A stretch of 64,000 bases of DNA from Henckelia pumila (Eukaryota > Streptophyta > Magnoliopsida > Lamiales > Gesneriaceae). The DNA is taken from assembly GCF_033568475.1 (NCBI RefSeq), contig NC_133122.1, positions 3,083,543 to 3,147,542 of the forward strand, read 5' to 3'. The notes beneath the pieces were generated by a model. The model searched no databases, was not told the origin of the DNA, and saw only the letters and a list, made by a program, of their open reading frames with translations. Shown piece after piece: positions 22,462 through 32,223 of the stretch. The position numbers and the translations under genes are program-made. Every line of letters starts with the position of its first letter. The first letter of the stretch is position 1.

Positions 22462-23112
22462 CATAGTCTTCAGGAGGCACTTGGTACTCGATTGCATCTG
22501 AGTACAGCTTATCATCCTCAGACAGATGGACAGTCAGAGCGGACTATCCAGACGTTAGAGGATATGCTGCGAGCAGTGGTGCTAGACTTTGACACTAGTT
22601 GGCAAGATTCTTTGCCTCTTGTCGAGTTTTCTTACAACAACAGCTTCCAAGCGAGTATCGGTATGGCGCCTTTTGAGGCTTTGTACGACAAGAAGTGCCG
22701 ATCTCCGATGTTTTGTGATGATTTGTCAAAGTCACCAGATTTGGGGCCGGAAATGCTTCGAGATATGGCAGAGCAGGTTAAGACCATTCAGACCAGAATG
22801 AAGTCAGCTCAAGATAGACAGGCGAAGTATGCGAATGTCAGACGTAGACCTCTGAGTTTCAAGCAGGGAGACCGTGTTTTTCTTAAGATTTCTCCGTTCA
22901 GAGGCACTGTCAGATTCGGTAAGAGAGGGAATTTATCTCCGAGATTCATCGGTCCGTACGAGATTCTCGAGAAGATAGGCGATCTTGCCTACAGACTTGC
23001 ACTTCCTCCGTCTTTATCTGGTATTCACGACGTTTTTCACGTCTCTATGCTGCGAAATTATCATCCAGATCCTTCTCATATCCTTCAGCCTGACGAAGCC
23101 GAGTTAGACTAG
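22462..23112 (+). pseudogene. TE-E integrase C-terminal part, left copy
   Basis: Holds the third catalytic residue in HPQTDGQSERTIQ, then SYNNSFQASIGMAPFEALY, the GPYEIL segment and the HVSMLRNYHPDPSH motif. It stops at TAG 23110, within the linker before the chromodomain. Confidence 0.85.
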
Positions 23113-23283
23113 ACTTTGAGCTATTTTGAACGACCGATTCAGATCCTTGATCGAAAAGAAAAGCAACTCAGAACCAAGTTGATTCCATTGGTGAAAGTGT
23201 AGTGGAGCCGTCACGGAGTTGAGGAAGCGACTTGGGAGACAGAATCTGACATGAGACAGCGATTTCCGGAGTTATTCGGATGA
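23113..23283 (+). pseudogene. TE-E chromodomain-like tail, left copy
   Basis: Too short and too interrupted to appear as an ORF. The frame reads ERPIQILDRKEKQLRTKLI, a TAG at 23200, then HGVEEATWETESDM and a natural TGA at 23281. The match to the TE-D tail (IPIQILDTQVQKLRN, LVEEATWETEQDM) supports a chromodomain-type C-terminus. Confidence 0.75.
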
Positions 23284-23370
23284 CGTGAGTTCTTCTTACT
23301 GTCTTCAGTTCTTTATTCTATCTTATGAGTTGTGGTTCTCGTTGATTTCGAGGACGAAATCTCTTCTTAG

Positions 23371-23381
23371 TGGGGGAGAAT
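23371..23381 (+). promoter_or_regulatory. TE-E polypurine tract
   Basis: TGGGGGAGAAT directly precedes TGTAACGCCC. The upstream GATTTCGAGGACGAAATC block is conserved in TE-A, TE-C and TE-D. Confidence 0.8.
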
Positions 23382-25438
23382 TGTAACGCCCTGTTTTTAT
23401 CTTAAATGAGTTTATTTGAGTTAATCAGAGATTACAGAGTTCTCGAGCCGATTTGATTTTGATCAGGGTCTTTTTTGCAAATTTTGGAAATTTCAGGGAC
23501 TAAAATGCAAATTGTGGATTTTATATATTATCTACTCTAAGAATTTGTTTGAGAAAGTCTTCATCTTCTCCTCCTTAGCCGTCTCCCTCCATTGAAGATG
23601 CCTCCAACCTTTCCAAGCTTTCAGATTTCCTTCCGAGCTCGATCCGGCCGTTGGAAATTATTTCTGAAGGCAGATTAGTGATCACAGCAGCGAGAACTCC
23701 GTTATACCGTAAGTATTTCTCCGATCAGATATGTTTTGTTTTTCGGAGGTTCTTAGAATCAATTTAGATTCTAGTATGTTGTTCTTGGCGGAGTTCTGAT
23801 CGTTTATTATCTGTCGGTTTTGAATTAAAGCGACGTTCGGAATTGTTATGATTTTTGGAAGATATTTTCGAAAATCATGGTTTTGAGATTTGTTGGGTTT
23901 GTCTTGTTGTTGTTGTATTAGCATTGAATTGAGTTGATATCGGTATTGAACTGCTGTCTGCATTGCCGGTTTGTTCAGTTATAGCCGTTATGCCGTCGGT
24001 TTGAGTTTTGGAGTTTCGAACCGTTTTGAGTTATGAACTTGGCTTGTAAGTTGATCGTGGTTATTGATCAATCATCTCTTGTATTCGTACAGATTTGTTG
24101 GAGTTGTCGAGCCCTGTGTTAGCAGCATTTGATCGTCGAGAGTTGGACGAAGAACGGTAAAGAGATTTCCATGAACCGTTGATTGTTGTTTAGGTTGTAT
24201 AGTTGTTGATACAATCTTTTGTTGTAGCTTTCCAGAAGTTGGAACTACTGCCTTGAAAGGTAAAAGCAATCATCGTAGCGGGATAGCATACTCGAGACAG
24301 CTTAGTTCTTGAGTTTCCCTTTTTAAAACACATACTTGTTTGTACGCTTGTTCTAGCATGAAGAACTTGCATCTTGTTGATTTCTTGGACTTTTGTTATG
24401 TGGATTATGTTTATGTTTCTGTTATGCATTCATCTTGAGCCAATCTTGCTTTTAGCGGGCAGAATCGCCTTTTTTTTAGACGTTTGGGAACTATGATTGA
24501 GTGGCCTGGGTCGTAGTCGTTTCGCCTGGTGCTAGCATAATCATTATAGTTGCTCAAAGTCTAGAGGAGTGGGATACGTGGCACCACCTCGATTGGGAGA
24601 GTCGATGAGTCGTTACGTGATCTCATCCTCGGGATCCCAAAAGCACTGCAGCAATCCCTTGTTTATCAGAATCGATATCCTGGTTTTTAAAGACATGCAT
24701 ATCATTAACCTTGACTTGAATATGTTGTCTTGATAGCATGTTGTTTATTTATTATTTGATATGTTGCTTTTACTGGGATTATCATTCTCACCTATTATCC
24801 GACTGTTGCTTTGTTTTGTATGTGTACTTGGCAACAGGTGGGGCAGGACCAAGTCAGAAGAGGCATGGTTAGCTTCGAGGGAAAGATGTAGAAGTGAGAC
24901 TCGGTTTAGAAGTCGTGTCGGCATGTCTACCTAGTTTATGTTAGAACATGTTTAGATCTCGAACTTCGTTGTTTATGTTGTATCGATTATGCGAGCTCCT
25001 CGATTTCATGTTATTTCCATTTGCGTAGTTGATCGACTCTAGAACTTCATGTATTAATTGGAGATAGTATGTTTTGATGCATGATTGTATATTGAATGTG
25101 TGAGATTGAGTTCAGCTAGCTTCTGCTGTTCTTTTTGCCCTGTTTCTGTCCTCGCTCGATCTGCAAGATCTTGCGGATCGAGCGAGAGAAAATGTACAGT
25201 CCTCTGTTTTAGGATTTTTGTGTCTCGCTCGATCCGCAAGATCTTGCGGATCGAGCGAGGGCTGTTTTGCCTCGGACAGAGGCTTGAGATTTTTGGCTCG
25301 CTCGATCTGCAAGATCTTGCAGATCGAGCGGAGCACTGTTCATTTTAAAAATTTTTTTTTATTGCTTTTAATCTTGGTTCTTGTTTGACTAATTGTTGTT
25401 TAATACCGAGATTAGTTGTTTAGAACCGAGGTCTCATA
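23382..25438 (+). repeat. TE-E 3' LTR, left copy
   Basis: 2057 bp, beginning TGTAACGCCC and ending GAGGTCTCATA, so the last dinucleotide is TA rather than CA. It is complete, unlike the 5' LTR. It carries the best-preserved palindrome triplet (25151-25330). Confidence 0.85.
25151..25330. repeat. Three palindromes at exact 73-bp spacing, TE-E 3' LTR
   Basis: Units begin at 25151, 25224 and 25297. The middle one (25224-25259) is a perfect 36-bp palindrome without a loop, centred on AAGATCTT. The third has a perfect 32-bp core (25299-25330) and the first has one mismatched pair. The 37-bp spacers are partly alike (both end near GATTTTTG), so the array looks like three copies of a 73-bp unit. 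Confidence 0.9.
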
Positions 25439-26036
25439 GCTCCGCTACTATGTCAGACACTATCTGACTATACTAAAATATAATCCCTACTCCAACTCTG
25501 AAAAAAGAGTACCCAAAGCCCTAAAATAGATCCACGTGGGCGAAGGAGAGAACTTGGTGCGAATAACAAATGAGCTCCTCGGCCTATATTTATAGGCGTG
25601 GGTTCGGACCGTCCGAACTGGGCTTCGGACCATCCAATCCTTGCATGCGTGACAAGTGTCACAGCCCACACTTCGGACCATCCGATCCCGCACTTCGGAT
25701 CGTCCGAAGTCACTTCTGTGCTGTCATCAATGACGTATTATTTCGGAACAGCTGGCCATGCAAGTTCGGATCGTCCGATCGGATTTCGGATCATCCGAAC
25801 TCTTCGGGCCTCCGAATCCTTGGCTCCGTTCATGTTCGGACCCTCCGAACCTAGTTCGGATCCTCCGATCCTACTCGAGCTTTGAAACCCTACCGACCCA
25901 TTTCCGAGCGTCTTGGATCCAATTCCGGACCCCGTTAATCCATCTGAAATTTCCTTAATTCATGTTTTACTTAATTTAAACATGATCACGTGATTAATTA
26001 CCCACTAATCATTAATTCCGGATACGGGTTACTACA
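25439..26036 (-). repeat. TE-C 3' LTR, proximal part, left copy
   Basis: On the minus strand it begins TGTAGTAACCCG (26036) right after the polypurine tract and matches 31640-31043 of the 5' LTR. It includes the TTCGGAC/GTCCGAA array (25605-25880) and a TATA box (TATAAATA, 25594-25587). It breaks at 25439, where TE-E is inserted. Confidence 0.85.
25605..25880 (-). promoter_or_regulatory. Palindrome array in TE-C 3' LTR U3
   Basis: Around ten TTCGGA(C/T)..TCCGAA half or full dyads, for example TTCGGACCGTCCGAAC at 25603-25618 and TTCGGATCGTCCGA near 25695-25708. A TGACGT site (ATGACGTATT) is at 25730-25739, and CACGTG-containing sequences occur at 25532 and 25987. Confidence 0.6.
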
Positions 26037-26049
26037 TTCTCCTCCCCTT
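26037..26049 (-). promoter_or_regulatory. TE-C polypurine tract
   Basis: Minus-strand AAGGGGAGGAGAA immediately before the LTR start TGTAGTAACC. It is intact although the coding region is lost. Confidence 0.75.
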
Positions 26050-29000
26050 AAAAGATTTTGTCCTCGAAATCTAGGGTAATCCCGAGAACGTAACATAAAT
26101 CTGATTCATCATCTGTACTGACAGATTTGTTCAAAAATCTCTAGTCAAATAACTTTCGACAGTCCTGAAATTGCTAAACCTGCAACGTCTAACCCTTACT
26201 GATTCACTACAAGATTTTCAAAGTCGGCTTAGAACTCCACCTTGGTTCTAATTACACACCCATTGTCTGAAATTCAGGCTACCGCTGAATTCCACATTCA
26301 GACAACCATCTCAATTTTGCTAACTTTGCGAAATTCCACTGACTGCCATCAGTAATAACTGCACAGTGCTGATGGTACACACCATCGTCGGTCGATCCCC
26401 TTGCATAAACCCTACACGACAACCCGATAGAAGAATCCTCTTCTAAGTTGTAGAAAACGTCATCCACTAGCATGAACCATCATGATCTAGGACTGATATC
26501 GTACCTCGATATTACCTAATTCACGAGTAGAAACATCACTTGATGCACGAACCCAAAAATCCCGAGTCGTCCTACCGAACTCGCAAAGATCATCTGACCT
26601 CTCATCAGATCATATTGGAGTCTGCTTCGAACTCACGGTTCGATCAACTCATGCTATCTAAATTACTGTTTGACCCAATAGCTGCCAACTGGCTATTTAT
26701 AAGACCCCTCGGGTATCTAACCAAATATCACGAGATTATTGTAGTCTCCTGACTACTATCGAAAACCAACTCTGCCCGTGAATCTTAGCAGTGATAGTTC
26801 CTCGTCAAGTCTACAACCTGACCTAAACTATCTCTTCCGCTAGTCATGAATCCGCATCAGACGAGAAGACAAGATACAAACATATTGCATCTCACTTGGT
26901 CCAACACCAACATTGCATCCCCGATGTTATCTTGCTGAAGACGAAGCCCTAGTTCCCAAATCAAACTATCCTTCACGAAGATAAATGGCCAAGAACCTGC
27001 CATCTAAGCGCAAAACAACAACAACGTTGCATACCACTCTGTATCTGACAAACTCAGACTATGCGTCTAGTGGTATAATACCCACTTGCAAAATACTCGA
27101 ATTGATTACAATCAATCCTGATCTATACTTTGCTACATGCGATAGTATCCAATCGATTTCCACTGGTCATCCTGTCGCGGATAACAAAATTTTTGGAATT
27201 CCTCAGCACTAGAATACGCACTCTCCGTACTTATTCCGCTCGATGCTGACTAACATTATTAAAAGAATACTACTACCATCATGCTGAACACTTAGATGGA
27301 ACCATAGCTTCTACAACATTAGTACTCTGGGTCAAAGATCACATCTATCTCGTCACTCGAGATATCAATCGAACTCGTTATCACTGATCATCCAACAATG
27401 GATAACAACCCCAAGTCACACTTGACTAGCTGCTAAGATGAAAAAAACTGATTCACCTCCACCCTTCACGCAATCCATGATACATGCGGCAATCCAATGA
27501 ATCTACCTGATCGATCTCGGTCGATCCTAACATCCCAATGGCATAGCACATCAGAACGTACTGAGAGGTCATCGACAACAATCCCTGCTAGACTCTGAAC
27601 AAAAGTCTTAGCTATTGTCTCATTCCACGAACAAACAACTGATGCTAACCTGCTAATGCTCACTGAAATTCAAACCCGCTCGTCGAATCTCAACTCAACG
27701 AAAAATCCTCTGAGAATACTGCTGGAAAACATCTAAGCAAGTACTCGGCTAACAGTTCCCAAAAACTGTCGTCCAACAGCGTGGAACAATTGCATTCCAA
27801 AACTGGATCAACCATTGCTAATACCAGGCAATGTTCAGATCAAATCCATCAATGATAACCTCAACTACGTTATCAGACTACTCATGAGCACATGAGTCAA
27901 TATACCGTCATTTCTCATGATCTATAGAAACCCAAAAGTTCCTAATAACCGCACTCCTGGAAATCTCAACAACTAGCGAATCCTGAATGCCTTTGTATCT
28001 CTGCTACTAATCATAACAATGATTAGTTTCTTAAGCAAACAAGTTTTCAGTACTATCCCAAGTACCCCCTGATTCACTAGATCTCAAATCAATCACTGAT
28101 TGAAATAGACTTATCGACCAAGTCGATCTACTGTGGCTCACACTCGGCATGACAGTATCAACTACATTCAGATAACCACTGATTATCACAACCTACAAGG
28201 CTCGATCACTATCAATGATTCTCGCTGCAATAAGCCAGCTAATCCCAAACACTTGGAATAAAATCATGTCTGATCCAATACATCTATCTCTAACAGAGTC
28301 AGACAATAGCTACCAGTAGTCACTGGTACCAATCTCGCATCAGTACAGACCTACTACAAATCGTCGTTGGACCTGCTCCTGGTAATCATATACCTCTCTA
28401 ATACTGTGCACAAATCAAGACTGAGGTAGTCTCCACTGATAGTCCATCTGGAATATCCTACCAAAGAACACTGGTGAAGTCATGCTCCCCTCCTGACTCG
28501 AACAATCCAGTACAGTCCTTAACTGCTGATATAATTCACCACTGATGAAGTCTATCATCATGAGCAAAACTCAAAACCGAGTCAAAATCCCAAAACAATT
28601 CGCAATCCACTAACCTAGATAGATCCGATCACAAGGAACCTATTGCATAGCAAGCCTCGCTGCCTACCGAATCCCAACGGTAGTCTAAATCATCACGGGT
28701 AGAAATCCATCTACCTACTAGACACGTCCATCTAGCGATATTCCAATATCGAAGGTCAAAGCCTATCTGCTCAGAATAATCACTCGTCAAGGAAATCCCT
28801 CCAAGACAAATTCTGACAGCAGAAACTTAAAACCAATATCTCTGACAAACATCAGACGATAACTAAACAATTTATACCAAACCTGGTATCAATCCAATCC
28901 AAGATCATACCCCGTCATGATTGTTGCCCACCCCTAGACTGAGTAGCCTCCCCACCGCCGATCCTGAAGCACGAAGGCTCCCGAGAAACCTCTGAAGTAC

Positions 29001-30038
29001 AAAGACTCCCAGAGTAACACTTGGCATAGGTTCGCGCCCCATCACATCTAGTCCTGGTCACAGTACACAACTTTCGGTACCACTTGACCTGGTATCCTGA
29101 TGAAATCCCATCATCTCATGGCAATAACCTAAAAAGGTCAAAACACTGCCAACCGTTCTAAGGAAACATCCTAGAACAATCACCTAGGCTCCTGAGGAAT
29201 CACCTCAGCACTTGGCACTAAACATAGTCAACCGACTACTAGGTCATCCTAGGAAAACAACTAGAATCCAATCAACTGCAGACATGCAATTATCCAGAAC
29301 CCACTATAGTTGAACACAGGTCAACTACACACTGGACTAATCCCAAAGATTAAATAACCTCAAAATAAAAAGATGCACAATGAAATAACAACTGGTACAA
29401 TCGATATCATTAAACCACTAAACCTGGTTTAATACAAATCTCATTACAATCCCATGTAATAAAACAAATTAAAAGTCTTAGCTACAACTACTAAGAAATC
29501 CCAACAACCTGGAATCAATAATACAATGATTCAATTGTTTAAAACTGAAATACTGTTTACAACAAAACACAGTATTTAAACCTAAATACACAATATCTCT
29601 ATGATACCCTATACAACTCAACCGTCGTATATTCCTTGGTATCCACTGATTTGAACGTGCAGTTTCCTGTCTGTCTTACGAAAGCATCAATGCAAGCATA
29701 CTCGACAGACATGTCTTCACACGATCTTTATGACAATCTCTCCAACTATGAGTGGAGATCTTTCAGAGGAGTGCTGCTTTGACTGAAGTCGAAAAGACGC
29801 AAGCAAAAATTGCATTCTAAACAATCCTCCGCCGCTACCTCTGACGTCTGGTACTCGATCCATAGCAAGGATCCACATGCGCTGAAATCCTGACAATTAC
29901 TTTAGCAATGAAGATATTGAGAATCCCTAAGAATCTTGTCTTTCCAAAGTCAATCGCAAATCTTTTGTCAAACACAGTCATCACCTACAAAGGTAACCCA
30001 AAAAGTCTCAGCATTTATTCCCAAATGTCTTTATGCAT

Positions 30039-30050
30039 GCTCTGATACCA
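30039..30050 (-). other. TE-C primer-binding site
   Basis: Minus-strand TGGTATCAGAGC, five bases from the LTR end, a perfect match to the plant initiator Met-tRNA type. Its preservation fits an element that moved with enzymes from elsewhere. Confidence 0.85.
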
Positions 30051-30055
30051 ATAAA

Positions 30056-31640
30056 TGTAGTGACCCAACCCGGATCCACTACTAATCAAAGATTAGTGCT
30101 AAACTAAGCATGCAATCAATAATAATCAGAGACAACTGCGGAAGATAATAAATAAATGCTGGCCGGCGGAATACAACCGGCTAAAACACACATCCGATAT
30201 ACAACCAAATCAAATGATTAAATACCCAAAGAGTAAAACCTACATCTAATCCTGCTGCTTTCTCTGGTCGCTGACTTCTCCGAGTCACTGAGCGCACTAC
30301 CAGCACCTGCACCTGCCCCGTCAAATGGGGTGTCCAGAAAATACAGAAACAACTGGACGTGAGAGACTATGCTTAGTACGCTAAGCAATGATATATAATC
30401 ACATATGTGCATGCAAATGAAGTCAAAATCATGGTTAAAACACTTTACTCAGGGAGCCATGAATATACAGCGTCGTGCTGGATAGCTAGTCCGCGAGGTC
30501 GCTCGTATATTCCCCTATCAACTAGCGCGTGCCCTCCACCATCGTGATCGCGTCAAGTGATAGCAAAAACCAGGGGTTGAGTCTCCCCTAGACACGAATC
30601 TATCAGGGTACCTCATCCAATAGAAACTGTCTAGACTTACATCATACTGGATGCATTCTCCATAAAAACATACATGCATGTGCTAAATAATAAACATGGC
30701 CACATGGCACATACAAATGCAACACATGTATAAGCACATATATCATGCCGGATATCTCGGTCAGTACTTACGTACCTCTAACACCATAGGCCAATCCTAG
30801 CACATCGTCTAGATTCCACGCCTACTAGTCCGCTCTACTGAGTCTACAATGCAAATACCCATGCATTACTAATTAAGCCCTAAAAGCCTTAACTAAGCTA
30901 TTTCATACTCCTAAATATTTTTAGAAGACCAAAGCTATATCTGCGTCCGTTGTCAGTCCACTAATGGAGACTGTCCCACAACTCAGGCACAACCCCTGCT
31001 GCATCTCCGCAGCTTTGAGTATAGTACCGCTACTCGGACTCCGCTCCGCTACTATGTCAGACACTTTCTGAATATACTAAAATATAATCTCTACTCCAAC
31101 TCTAAAATAAGAGTACCCAAAGCCCTAAAATAGAGCCACGTGGGCGAAGGAGAGAACTTGGTGCGAATAACAAATGTGCTCCTCGGCCCATATTTATAGG
31201 CGTGGGTTCGGACCGTCCAAACTGGGCTTCGGACCGTCCGATCCTTGGATGCGTGACAAGTGTCACAACCCACACTTCGGACCGTCCGATCCTGCACTTC
31301 GGATCGTCCGAAGTCACTTTTTGTGCTGTCATCAATGACGTATTATTTCGAAACAGCTGGCCATGCAAGTTCGGATCGCCCGATCGGATTTCGGATCGTC
31401 CGAACTCTTCGGGCCTCCAAATCCTTGGCTCCGTTCATGTTCAGACCCTCCGAACCTAGTTTGGATCCTCCGATCCTACTCGAGCTTTGAAACCCTACCG
31501 ACCCATTTCCGAGCGTCCTGGATCCAATCCGGACCCCGTTAATCCATCTGGAATTTCCTTAATTCATGTTTTACTTAATCTAAACATGATCACGTGATTA
31601 ATTACCCACTAATCATTAATTTCGGATACGGGTTACTACA
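30056..31640 (-). repeat. TE-C 5' LTR, left copy
   Basis: 1585 bp, minus strand TGTAGTAACCCG ... GGGTCACTACA. It is the only complete LTR of the element in this unit and supplies the 335 bp (30708-31042) missing from the 3' LTR. The palindrome array is at 31205-31480 and the TATA box at 31198-31191. Confidence 0.9.
31191..31198 (-). promoter_or_regulatory. TATA box of TE-C 5' LTR, left copy
   Basis: Minus-strand TATAAATA downstream of the palindrome array. The right copy has lost four bases here (63251-63258 reads CATATAGG). Confidence 0.7.
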
Positions 31641-31645
31641 GTTAT
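31641..31645 (+). repeat. Target-site duplication of TE-C, right copy
   Basis: GTTAT, matching 6380-6384. Confidence 0.9.
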
Positions 31646-32218
31646 ATCTTTTGAGATTTCCTGTAGTAGGGTTTTTACTCTATCCTGTTAGTGTATGGAC
31701 TTCCATCGATTTGGGTCTGGAGTATCCACTGGTATTTGGTATGGGAGCCACCTCCTGTAGCGATGGCACAGAGTGCTACATACCAGGGCCCGATCTGTCT
31801 TTGTTATTTGATCTTTGGCCTCTAGTGTATGTAGGCGGTACATTTTCATTCATGCATTGACATAATACGATATATTCATACTCTCGTGCTGAACATTTTA
31901 TGCTCACGTCTTGTACCTTTGTTGTATCTGAACACCCTATTTTGTTGGGCAGGTTTGCGATTGGACAAGGCGGGTGGATCCAGGTAGGGCTAGGCAGTCG
32001 TTGGCCAATTGGGGTATCGCCTAGGGTTTTATTTTGATGTATTTGAAATAATACATTATTCGATTTGATTGTATAATTATTTGAGTATTTACAGATTCCT
32101 TTACTTGAGATTGTATAATGTTTATTGATTCCTCAGTTGATTCTGGTTTACTGTTCTATTAAGTTAGTTGCATGCTTAAGTTTTGGTTTAGTAGGTGATC
32201 TCGGTAAGGGTCACTACA
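31646..32218 (+). repeat. TE-B solo LTR, right part
   Basis: Continues TE-B after the TE-C insertion and ends GGGTCACTACA. No polypurine tract or primer-binding site borders it, in keeping with a solo LTR. The 88-codon frame at 31594-31860 crosses the TE-C boundary and is not a gene. Confidence 0.85.
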
Positions 32219-32223
32219 AGAGG
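32219..32223 (+). repeat. Target-site duplication of TE-B, right copy
   Basis: AGAGG, matching 5633-5637. Rejoining the flanks gives CAAGTGG-AGAGG-TCTCAAATG, which lies in the pseudogene on the minus strand. Confidence 0.85.

Larger units (their letters stand above)
18718..23283 (+). pseudogene. TE-E Gag-Pol polyprotein frame with seven stop codons, left copy
   Basis: From the ATG at 18718 (MGPSRV) to the TGA at 23281 one reading frame of 1521 codons spans all expected domains with no frameshift. It is interrupted by TAG 19795, TAG 19831, TAA 20464, TGA 22228, TGA 22459, TAG 23110 and TAG 23200. By comparison with TE-D, both TGA codons replace a conserved tryptophan (G to A) and the TAA replaces a glutamate; 19795 follows a CAG run and 23200 is probably a former CAG. 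The domain pieces are listed separately. Unless suppressed, these stops block any Pol product. Confidence 0.85.
16439..25438 (+). mobile_element. TE-E, Gypsy chromovirus, left copy
   Basis: Order: 5' LTR 16439-18415 (first 80 bp missing), primer-binding site 18421-18432, one Gag-Pol frame 18718-23283, polypurine tract 23371-23381, 3' LTR 23382-25438. It lies in the 3' LTR of TE-C next to GCTCCGCTAC (25439), which matches 31043 of the other TE-C LTR. LTR pairs look about 98% identical by eye, so it is a fairly young insertion. All open frames of the polyprotein are in one phase. Confidence 0.85.
26037..30055 (-). mobile_element. TE-C internal region, non-coding, left copy
   Basis: Four kilobases between polypurine tract and primer-binding site without any plausible gene; the longest frames are 60-75 codons and unrelated to known proteins. 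Read on the minus strand, the segment about 28560-28500 still resembles the reverse transcriptase stretch just after the FIDD box (TTAAGGACTGTACTGGATT against TTGAGGACCGTACTGCAGATT of TE-E), so it descends from a pol region. It is unusually rich in short perfect inverted repeats with small loops, such as 28006-28027 (9-bp stem), 29548-29577 (9), 29410-29432 (8), 27853-27875 (7) and 28736-28751 (7). The minus-strand frame at 29880-29760 near the PBS is short and has no recognisable Gag motif. Confidence 0.7.
6385..31640 (-). mobile_element. TE-C, non-autonomous Gypsy-type element (interrupted)
   Basis: Read on the minus strand the parts are: 5' LTR 31640-30056, Met-type primer-binding site 30050-30039, non-coding internal region 30055-26037, polypurine tract 26049-26037, and 3' LTR 26036-25439 plus 7036-6385. 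The 3' LTR is split by TE-D and TE-E and has lost 335 bp, equivalent to 30708-31042 of the 5' LTR. A GTTAT target duplication flanks the element. LTRs are 1585 bp. The overall design (long LTRs around a 4-kb internal domain with no gene) resembles the known LARD class of large non-autonomous derivatives, though here traces of pol remain. Confidence 0.8.

Noticed and set aside
25151..25330. Regular palindromic repeats with 37-bp spacers, as in a CRISPR array
   Set aside because: Only three units, spacers are similar to each other, and they lie inside a plant retrotransposon LTR that occurs four times in the window.
26279..27663. Small frames (26279-26473, 26540-26752, 26985-27212, 27466-27663) in the TE-C interior as possible genes
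   Set aside because: Random-length frames on both strands with no recognisable motif, in a region whose minus strand preserves only degraded pol traces.
31594..31860. 88-codon plus-strand frame, also at 63652-63918
   Set aside because: It crosses the TE-C/TE-B insertion boundary at 31640-31646, so it was created by the insertion.
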